Positions 1 to 5,272 of a DNA stretch of 15,495 nucleotides are shown here, in pieces; position 1 is the stretch's first letter; each line of letters opens with the position of its first letter. The notes beneath the pieces were generated by a model that ran no database searches, was not told the DNA's origin, and worked only from the letters and a program-made list of their open reading frames with translations. A program made the position numbers and the translations under genes. The DNA comes from Pirellulales bacterium (GTDB lineage: Bacteria > Planctomycetota > Planctomycetia > Pirellulales > JAICIG01), in NCBI GenBank assembly GCA_025924495.1, contig JAICIG010000162.1, positions 1 to 15,495 of the forward strand, in the 5' to 3' direction.

Positions 1-1
1 C

Positions 2-598
2 ACGATTACGACTTTATACGGCGGCTATGGCAACTACGCCTCGCCTCAATCGGTTGGCTATGGCGCCGGTTTCGGACCTTCGGGCTTGTATGGGGCTGGC
101 TATGGCTGGGGCTATGGACCGTACCAAGGTATGGCGGGCGGCTATGCGTCGTACTCGGGAATCGGCGGCGGTCCGGCCGGATTTCCGATCGGCATCCGTT
201 CCGGCCTTTACCGCCCGCGTTATTTCTATCCGTACTGGTACTATCCAATCCGCACGGGTTTTTCCGTTTACAACCCTTACTTTTACTACGGCAACTCCTA
301 CTACGGCGGCTATAGCGCACCGATCTGGTCGGGCTACGGCGGCTTTGGTTTTCCGAATTCGTTTGGCGCCTATGCGGGCTTCGGCTATCCGTACAACTAC
401 GGCGTCTATGGGTATCCGTACTACAACTACATGCGCCCGACGCACGCCTACATGCCCAGCTATGCCTACTTCATGTACCCGGGCGTGGGCGGGCTGTATG
501 TTCCGCCGGGCTACTTCGGCTTCCCAGGGTATTACGGCTATGGCGGTTACGGCATGCCGCTGGGTTCTTTCGGCTATGGCGGCGCCTTTTACTGGTAA
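2..598 (+). CDS. Tyr/Gly-rich low-complexity protein (5' end outside window)
   Basis: The reading frame is open from the first bases of the window to the TAA at 596-598, so this is the C-terminal 198 residues of a longer protein and any signal peptide lies outside. About 45 of the 198 residues are Tyr, with Gly the other dominant residue and many Phe, Pro and Ala. Charged residues are almost absent: a few Arg and no Asp, Glu or Lys. Short motifs such as GYGGYG, YPYYNY and GFGYPY recur without a fixed period. I recognise no catalytic domain. Such composition is known from extracellular adhesive, structural or self-associating proteins, so a surface or matrix role is an inference. An internal TTG at 86 could be taken as a start, but it has no clear ribosome site and the frame simply continues upstream. 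Codon usage looks like that of its neighbours, which supports a real gene. Confidence 0.75.
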   Translation, partial: TITTLYGGYGNYASPQSVGYGAGFGPSGLYGAGYGWGYGPYQGMAGGYASYSGIGGGPAGFPIGIRSGLYRPRYFYPYWYYPIRTGFSVYNPYFYYGNSYYGGYSAPIWSGYGGFGFPNSFGAYAGFGYPYNYGVYGYPYYNYMRPTHAYMPSYAYFMYPGVGGLYVPPGYFGFPGYYGYGGYGMPLGSFGYGGAFYW

Positions 599-664
599 GC
601 TGGCCGCCGGTCTTCCGATAACGAAAAAGGCGTCCGTTGGCGAAACCTTGCCGCGGCCCATGAT

Positions 665-685
665 TTGACGCCTAAAGAGCGTCAA
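665..685. promoter_or_regulatory. Perfect 7-bp inverted repeat, 7-nt loop
   Basis: TTGACGC at 665-671 and GCGTCAA at 679-685 are exact reverse complements around a 7-nt spacer. The repeat lies between the stop of the Tyr/Gly-rich gene and the ribosome site (700-703) of the next gene. It could be a weak terminator of the first gene, although no T run follows, or an operator or leader hairpin for the second gene. The sequence does not decide between these. Confidence 0.3.
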
Positions 686-709
686 TTCCAGCCGTTATTG
701 AGGACTACC

Positions 710-1198
710 ATGGGGAGTTGCCGCGGCCGGCATTACTGGGCGATTGCGCTAGCGTGGGCGCTCGCCAGCGCCGGCGACCATGTATGGGCTTTGCCGCACT
801 GGAAGCCGCGACCTGCGGGGCCAGTGACCGCATACGCGCCGCAGATGCGGCATTTCGTCGTCGTGGCGCCTGTTCCTGCGGTCACGGCGCCATATTTCGC
901 GCCGCCTGCCTCGCCTCAGCCCGCCGCAGCAGTCCAGGAGCATGTCATCCCGTCAATGGGCGGTCCAGGGGAAGTACTCGTTGAACCTCGCGTCGCGCAT
1001 CATGCACGCGTGAAAGCGAAGGCCAAAAAGGCGATCGCTCCGGCGGCTCCTGTTGATCAGGTGCTGTGGCAGCAGCAAGTGGAACCGGTTCCGGCCTATC
1101 CCTGGGGTTGGTTCGGCGCGCGTCGCCATACTGAGAACTTCGGACATCGCCGTTATTCCGGCGGCGAGCTCGATTGGACGCTGCGGCGAGGCGACTGA
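710..1198 (+). CDS. Small exported Pro/Ala-rich protein of unknown function
   Basis: This 162-residue protein is read from ATG 710, which has a GAGG ribosome site at 700-703, six bases upstream. The frame could start at TTG 665, but that codon sits inside an inverted repeat and would bury the signal peptide. Residues 1-27 look like a Sec signal peptide, with Arg at 5 and 7, a hydrophobic core around 10-20 and a likely cut near VWA/LPHW. The mature part has a Pro/Ala/Val-rich stretch (33-80), a short Lys/Ala/His segment (96-112: HHARVKAKAKKAIAP), and a C-terminal aromatic and Arg-rich end containing YPWGWFGARRH. I recall short exported planctomycete proteins with a similar YxxGWFGA ending, but I cannot verify the family. 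It follows the Tyr/Gly-rich gene by 111 nt on the same strand, so co-transcription is possible. The stop codon lies in the loop of a terminator hairpin. Confidence 0.72.
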   Translation: MGSCRGRHYWAIALAWALASAGDHVWALPHWKPRPAGPVTAYAPQMRHFVVVAPVPAVTAPYFAPPASPQPAAAVQEHVIPSMGGPGEVLVEPRVAHHARVKAKAKKAIAPAAPVDQVLWQQQVEPVPAYPWGWFGARRHTENFGHRRYSGGELDWTLRRGD

Positions 1199-1210
1199 GT
1201 CGCCGTTTTG
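1190..1210 (+). terminator. Intrinsic terminator overlapping the stop codon
   Basis: GGCGAC (1190-1195) pairs with GTCGCC (1199-1204). The 3-nt loop (1196-1198) is the TGA stop of the upstream gene. GTTTTG follows the stem. The GC-rich six-pair stem and four-T tail fit a short rho-independent terminator on the + strand. The facing gene on the other strand begins its 3' end at 1293. Confidence 0.5.
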
Positions 1211-1292
1211 AATGCGCTGATTTACCTCAGCCGCACACGACGACTTCGCATAGAGAGCGCGGATGGTATGCTCCCTTTCGCGATTCGCATCG

Positions 1293-3710
1293 CTAGAAGC
1301 CCATTCCCATGCCTCCCATGCGCATCCCGCCCATTCCCATGCCTCCCATGCCGCCGCCCATGCCTCCCATGCGGCCCATGCGCGGCGCAGGAATGGGAAT
1401 GACGAGGTCGGCGACGGGATAGACCTTGGTCGTGAGCATGTTTTCGGCCTCGGTCTTGGATGTGATCATCAGCACTTCGTTGCGGATCACGTAGGTCAAA
1501 TCCATCTCTCCCAGCATCAGCCGCAGCGCGGATCGCAAGCTGATACCCTTCAGGTTCCGGGTCACCGGCGTATCGGACCCCAGGCCTGCGTCGGTCAGCG
1601 CCCGGTTGTCGAGCTGAATCTCGATGCCGTGGCGCTCTTTGAGATACTCGACGACGTCGATGAGAGGCTGGTCGACGAATTCGATCTCCGTCTTGTCATC
1701 GAGCGCGGCCACGATTTTGGCTTCGCTCGGCTTATTCTCGGTCAGGTCGACGGCCTTGTACTTTTTGCGACGTTCGGTGAGCAATTGCCAGACTTCCGGA
1801 TCTGGGTACAAAATCGGAGGCTCATCGGGAGTCGGGATGTGCGACAGCTCGATCTGGTACATCGAGTCGATCACGCCCTTGTGGCGAGCATCGACGACGG
1901 CCATCATGTCGGCCGTGTAACCGACCATGCGAGCCGTCAATTCAGCAGTGCGCAGGCCCGGCGTAGCAGGCGATAGTTCTTCGGCGATGTTGGCTACGGC
2001 CTCAGCATCGCGGTAGCGCTCTTCGTCCATCAAGGCATTGAAGCGGGCCATGAGTTGATCGACTTTCTGCTCCTGCAGGAACAACTCGCGGTTGATGCGT
2101 TCTCGGGCTTTGCCTTCGGCGGCAACCTGCTCTTGGCGCAAATCGCGTTCTTCCTTGACCAGCGCTTGTGTACTGGCCGCCTGCAAAGCCGCCTCGATCT
2201 GGTCTTGCATCTGAGCGCGGAGTTCAGGGCCGATTTCCGGCGCCTGCGTGACTTTCTCCAGCGTCAGTTTAAGCATGCTGATCGCCTGTTCGGGATCGGC
2301 GGCCATCAAGCTGCGAGCCTGGTTCACGACATAGCGGACCTGGCTGTGCAGGAACTGCTCATAAACCCGCTGCTGCTGTTCGACTTCGTCCAGCAGTTCG
2401 CCGTCGTCCGGTTCGGTCGCCGCCGGCTCAGCGGCGCTCGCCAGGTTCAATGGCTGGGCGTCTGCAGCCGTACTTCCCCGCCGCGCCTTATGCACCGCGG
2501 TATGGATGATCGACGCTGTTGGATTCTTCGGATCGAGCTTTGCGACTTCGTCGGCTAACTGTTCGGCCTGCGGCAAGTTGCCTGTCGCGAGCGCTTGTTG
2601 ACCGAGCGCGGCAAGGCGGCGGGCGTCGGCATTGATTAGCCAACGGAGGTCGGCCAGGCCCATCGAGCCGAGACTCGGCAAGCTCAAGCCGCCATCGCGC
2701 TCGGCGAACTCGACGAGCTTGCCTAGATAGGCGTTGTCATCGCTCGGCGCACTCGGCATCACGCTCCAATCGAGCACGATCGGCTTGTTCAGCAACTCGC
2801 CGTCGACACGCACGTGCAATGACTGCTTGGGATTCAGCTTTGTCGGGTCATAGCTGCCGAGCACCACCGTATCGCGATCAAATCGTAAAGGCGGCACGCC
2901 GCGAAAATAGACTCCCTGCAGCGCGGAGGGCAACTCTAGCTTCGTCGGCCAGAACACCACTCCTCGCACACAGTCAGCCAATGCACTGCCGGAGCGTCGC
3001 CCTGTCGGTTCATCGTCGTCCAGCAGCAGCATGCCGCCGGTGTGCTTGGCCGCTGCGCCAAGCAACTGCAGGTCGACCTGGGGGCCGATCGCATAGCTGA
3101 TCACCGGCGTTTGCAACTTGACGAAACGCTCGGCCAATTGCCTCATTCGTGTGGAGGTGATCAATTGCACCGGGCTCATACCATCGCCGATATACGCCAC
3201 GCGGCCGACGCGGCCGGCAGCGTCATTGGCGGCCTGCAAATCGGCGGCCGTATCGAGCGCCGCTTCCATATCGGTAGCGCCGAGCGGGACGCGCTCTCGT
3301 AATCGCTGTATCGCCAGCCGCATCTCGTCGCTTGTCGGGAGCACGAAGCCGGTCGTCAATGGGACCGCAGTGACGTCTACGGCCAACAGTGCCACGCGGT
3401 CCTCCTGCGCTAGCTCTCTAAGCAACGTCTCGAGCACCGCCAGGGCTTTCTCGCGATAGACGCCCGTCTGGCTGGCCGAGGTGTCGAAGATGACGGCTAA
3501 CTGATGCGGCGGCGACGCGGGGGCCGCCACGTTTGGCGAGAGGGTCAGCGCAAAAACGCCGGCGCCGTCCGCCTTGACGAAGGTCTCCAGGCTGGCCCGG
3601 CCCGACCGTTCCAAGGAAGCGGCTTCAGCGGCTGAAGCTGGAAAAGCATCTTGCCCAGCAAAGAAGGCCCCCATCCATAAGATGGCCAGAGACTTTGAAA
3701 AACGCTGCAT
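1293..3710 (-). CDS. Exported VWA-domain protein with STN-like domain and Met/Gly-rich tail
   Basis: This 805-residue protein starts at ATG 3710, with AGGAG (CTCCT, 3720-3724 on +) nine bases upstream. Residues 1-27 are a signal peptide ending PASA. A von Willebrand A domain spans about 68-230. Its metal site looks complete: DTSAS at 76-80, Thr146 in GATDMEAAL, and Asp176 in YIGDG. Residues 360-660 are mostly helical and charged, with one TPR-like unit near 362-400 and Glu/Gln-rich coiled-coil stretches at 440-620. Residues 674-755 resemble the short secretin/TonB N-terminal (STN) fold, with the pattern IEFVDQPLIDVVEYL, then LKGISLRSALRLML and VLMIT. The last 28 residues have ten Met and are otherwise nearly all Gly, ending in Phe. 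The VWA part probably binds a protein partner through a metal ion. STN-like domains usually mediate envelope protein contacts. The exact role is unknown. A perfect inverted repeat lies just upstream of the ribosome site. Confidence 0.85.
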   Translation of the reverse strand: MQRFSKSLAILWMGAFFAGQDAFPASAAEAASLERSGRASLETFVKADGAGVFALTLSPNVAAPASPPHQLAVIFDTSASQTGVYREKALAVLETLLRELAQEDRVALLAVDVTAVPLTTGFVLPTSDEMRLAIQRLRERVPLGATDMEAALDTAADLQAANDAAGRVGRVAYIGDGMSPVQLITSTRMRQLAERFVKLQTPVISYAIGPQVDLQLLGAAAKHTGGMLLLDDDEPTGRRSGSALADCVRGVVFWPTKLELPSALQGVYFRGVPPLRFDRDTVVLGSYDPTKLNPKQSLHVRVDGELLNKPIVLDWSVMPSAPSDDNAYLGKLVEFAERDGGLSLPSLGSMGLADLRWLINADARRLAALGQQALATGNLPQAEQLADEVAKLDPKNPTASIIHTAVHKARRGSTAADAQPLNLASAAEPAATEPDDGELLDEVEQQQRVYEQFLHSQVRYVVNQARSLMAADPEQAISMLKLTLEKVTQAPEIGPELRAQMQDQIEAALQAASTQALVKEERDLRQEQVAAEGKARERINRELFLQEQKVDQLMARFNALMDEERYRDAEAVANIAEELSPATPGLRTAELTARMVGYTADMMAVVDARHKGVIDSMYQIELSHIPTPDEPPILYPDPEVWQLLTERRKKYKAVDLTENKPSEAKIVAALDDKTEIEFVDQPLIDVVEYLKERHGIEIQLDNRALTDAGLGSDTPVTRNLKGISLRSALRLMLGEMDLTYVIRNEVLMITSKTEAENMLTTKVYPVADLVIPIPAPRMGRMGGMGGGMGGMGMGGMRMGGMGMGF
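1299..1371. repeat. Short tandem repeats encoding the Met/Gly tail
   Basis: A 22-bp unit (GCCCATTCCCATGCCTCCCA plus TG) occurs exactly at 1299-1320 and 1329-1350, a 30-bp spacing. A 15-bp piece of it recurs at 1357-1371. The repeats lie in frame in the 3' end of the VWA gene and code on the minus strand for Met-Gly-Gly-Met-Gly-Met-Gly units. They look like recent in-frame duplications of ten codons. Confidence 0.8.
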
Positions 3711-3726
3711 CGGGGAACGCTCCTAC

Positions 3727-3749
3727 GGCAAGGACACAGAATCCTTGCC
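3727..3749. promoter_or_regulatory. Perfect 8-bp inverted repeat next to the VWA gene's ribosome site
   Basis: GGCAAGGA (3727-3734) and TCCTTGCC (3742-3749) are exact reverse complements with a 7-nt spacer. In the minus-strand transcript this hairpin would end two bases before the AGGAG ribosome site at 3720-3724 of the VWA gene. It could act as a leader hairpin that affects ribosome access, or as a dyad operator. No T run follows, so a terminator is unlikely. Confidence 0.4.
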
Positions 3750-3860
3750 ACGAAAGCAACCCGCGCGCCCGAATAAGTTAATCTCGGCAATTCAGGCGAA
3801 AAGGAAGCCGCGGAGAGCGGTTCGAGAGGTGCACGCGGCAAGAAACTGCGGCGTCGTAAA

Positions 3861-3889
3861 CAGAATCTGGCCCCGGCGGCCAGATTCTG
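3861..3889 (-). terminator. 12-bp perfect hairpin downstream of the lectin-fold gene
   Basis: CAGAATCTGGCC (3861-3872) and GGCCAGATTCTG (3878-3889) are perfect reverse complements separated by five bases. The hairpin lies 18 nt after the stop of the gene ending at 3908. On the minus strand the stem is followed by TTTACG, so the U tract is short. The strong stem and the position between two co-directional genes make a terminator the most likely reading. Confidence 0.55.
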
Positions 3890-3907
3890 GTCAGAGCCGA
3901 AACAGGC

Positions 3908-4720
3908 CTATTTTCCCTTCTCGAAGGTACCGTGGATTTCGATGTTCAGCTTGCCTTGATTGTCCGAAGGATCGGAATCGTACATCCGCACGAACAGCCG
4001 GCCGGCCTGCTCGGGCGTGAACTCGATGCTCGAGCCGATCAGGAACGGCTTCATCTTTTTCGGGTCGCCGCCGTTGTCAATCATGCCGATCAACGAACCA
4101 AGATTAAAATCGCGAAGTTCTTCCGGAATTTCCATCCCATCAGGTCCGAGTTCGTTCGACATGCGGAAGGTCCAGGAGCCCACGGCGTCAATTGCCACGG
4201 GCTTGCCGGGGATCAGGACAACGCCCGTATCTTGCCAGCCGCCATTCGCATTGACGACCATCTTCTTCTTCTCGGCATTAAGCTGCTTGTCTTTAATTTT
4301 GGCAAGCGCTTGTTCAGCCTCGGGCAGCCGCGGAATCAGCTTCAGAATTCGCTCATAGCACTCTCTCGCGCCTTCGATGTCCTGTTGCCGCTCATAGTCC
4401 TTAGCCAACTTGGCGGTCTTGGCTACGAACTCCTGGTGAATCTTCAACAACTGCGGATCGCCGGGGAGATCAGGACCTTTGTTCTCTTCTTTTTTGTCCT
4501 TGCCATTCTGGTCGCGATTGACAACGATCGGCTGTCCCGTGTTCGGATCGACCGCCGGTAGCCCAGTCGTCGGGTCGATGGCGGGCTGCTGCTGCGGCGC
4601 CGGCTGATCGGGGGTCGGGTTCTTGACGTTCCGCGTATTGCGTCGCGGGGCGCCGATCGAGGAAACGGTAAGGCAAGTCGCCAAACCGACAACGAGCAGT
4701 CCAATGATCGTGCGTTTCAT
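3908..4720 (-). CDS. Exported protein with a TPR-like helix pair and a PA-IL (LecA)-like C-terminal domain
   Basis: This 270-residue protein starts at ATG 4720, with GGAAAGAGG just upstream on the minus strand. Residues 1-24 form a signal peptide, likely cut after SIGA. Cys16 follows LAT and is not a convincing lipobox. Residues 35-85 are Pro/Gln/Asp-rich and contain two copies of a DPxTGxP motif (DPTTGLP, DPNTGQP). Residues 88-145 are helical, with a TPR-like unit (DIEGARECYERILKLIPRLP). Residues 160-265 match the pattern of the PA-I galactose-binding lectin fold: GWQDTGVVL, then AIDAVGSWTF, a GPDG turn, LGSLIGMI, FLIGSS, and RLFVRMYDSDPSDNQGKLNI. The Asp/Asp/Asp-Asn cluster in that last segment (MYDSDPSDNQG) sits where LecA binds calcium and sugar. 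Calcium-dependent carbohydrate binding in the periplasm or at the surface is therefore plausible but not shown. It may share a regulon with the VWA gene, but the 12-bp hairpin between them suggests separate transcripts. Confidence 0.8.
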   Translation of the reverse strand: MKRTIIGLLVVGLATCLTVSSIGAPRRNTRNVKNPTPDQPAPQQQPAIDPTTGLPAVDPNTGQPIVVNRDQNGKDKKEENKGPDLPGDPQLLKIHQEFVAKTAKLAKDYERQQDIEGARECYERILKLIPRLPEAEQALAKIKDKQLNAEKKKMVVNANGGWQDTGVVLIPGKPVAIDAVGSWTFRMSNELGPDGMEIPEELRDFNLGSLIGMIDNGGDPKKMKPFLIGSSIEFTPEQAGRLFVRMYDSDPSDNQGKLNIEIHGTFEKGK

Positions 4721-4781
4721 GGTGCCTCTTTCCTTGCGTTAGAAGGTGCCTATTCCCGTGATTTGTTCAGGCCGAACCAAC

Positions 4782-4795
4782 GCCCCCGCGGGGGC
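4782..4795. terminator. GC palindrome downstream of the ferredoxin gene
   Basis: GCCCCCGCGGGGGC at 4782-4795 is a perfect 14-bp palindrome, 26 nt past the ferredoxin stop codon and 61 nt before the next minus-strand start. No T run follows on the minus strand. It may be a terminator, or simply an RNA 3'-end hairpin. Confidence 0.3.
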
Positions 4796-4821
4796 TATTA
4801 GAGCCGTCTATAAAGTGCCGA

Positions 4822-5166
4822 TCAAGCCGGCCGGATTGGTTTCACATTCAGTTTTTCCGCGGGGATTAACAGGTCTTCCAGAATGCGTCCGCCGATGATG
4901 GTTTCCTCGATAATCCTCGACACATCTTCCAGACGCACGCCGCCGTACCAGATTTGTTGAGGATAAATAACCACCGTCGGTCCCAGCTCGCACTGGAGAC
5001 AGCCCGCCTGATTGGCGCGAACGAGAGGTCCGAGGTTCCGTCGCTTCAACTCCGTCTTGAAGCAGTCTCGCAGCGCCCCGCTGCCATCCGGATTGCAACA
5101 GCCTCGACTATGTCCCGGCGCGCGCTGATTGCAACAAACAAAGACGTGATGTGTGAACAGCGGCAT
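4822..5166 (-). CDS. Thioredoxin-like [2Fe-2S] ferredoxin
   Basis: I read 114 residues from ATG 5166 (MPLFTHHVFVCC), which has AGGG seven bases upstream. The frame extends to another ATG at 5199, but that codon has no ribosome site and adds 11 residues that look non-conserved. The sequence fits the thioredoxin-fold [2Fe-2S] ferredoxins (Aquifex/Clostridium type, also the NuoE-like fold): VFVCCNQR at 9-15, GHSRGCC at 19-24, LRDCFKTELKRR, and then AGCLQCELGPTVVIYP and WYGGV. The cluster ligands should be a Cys near 11, a Cys near 23-24 and the pair at 56 and 59. That last pair is CX2C here, whereas the members I know have CX3C, so one residue is missing from the cluster loop. It is probably a small soluble electron carrier. 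No redox partner is encoded nearby. Gene order gives no clear pathway. Confidence 0.88.
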   Translation of the reverse strand: MPLFTHHVFVCCNQRAPGHSRGCCNPDGSGALRDCFKTELKRRNLGPLVRANQAGCLQCELGPTVVIYPQQIWYGGVRLEDVSRIIEETIIGGRILEDLLIPAEKLNVKPIRPA

Positions 5167-5173
5167 CGAGCGA

Positions 5174-5177
5174 CCCT
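5174..5177 (-). promoter_or_regulatory. Ribosome site that decides the ferredoxin start
   Basis: CCCT on the + strand reads AGGG on the minus strand, seven bases before ATG 5166. The upstream in-frame ATG at 5199 is preceded by a pyrimidine-rich stretch without a Shine-Dalgarno match, so 5166 is preferred. Confidence 0.45.
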
Positions 5178-5272
5178 GGCAATACCCAAGGTCTATCATC
5201 CATTAAAAGGAAGGGAAATGTCAAGGATTAGGTTTGAATCCGCCAGGCACGGAAACCCACGGCGGACCGGCA

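Noticed and set aside
14..685. Minus-strand open frame opposite the Tyr/Gly-rich gene
   Set aside because: It is the antisense shadow of a TAC/GGC-rich gene (Val/Ala/Arg-rich translation) with no independent evidence.
3970..4720. Lipoprotein signal in the lectin-fold protein (Cys16)
   Set aside because: The residues before Cys16 (LAT) do not fit a lipobox; a standard signal peptidase I site after SIGA fits better.
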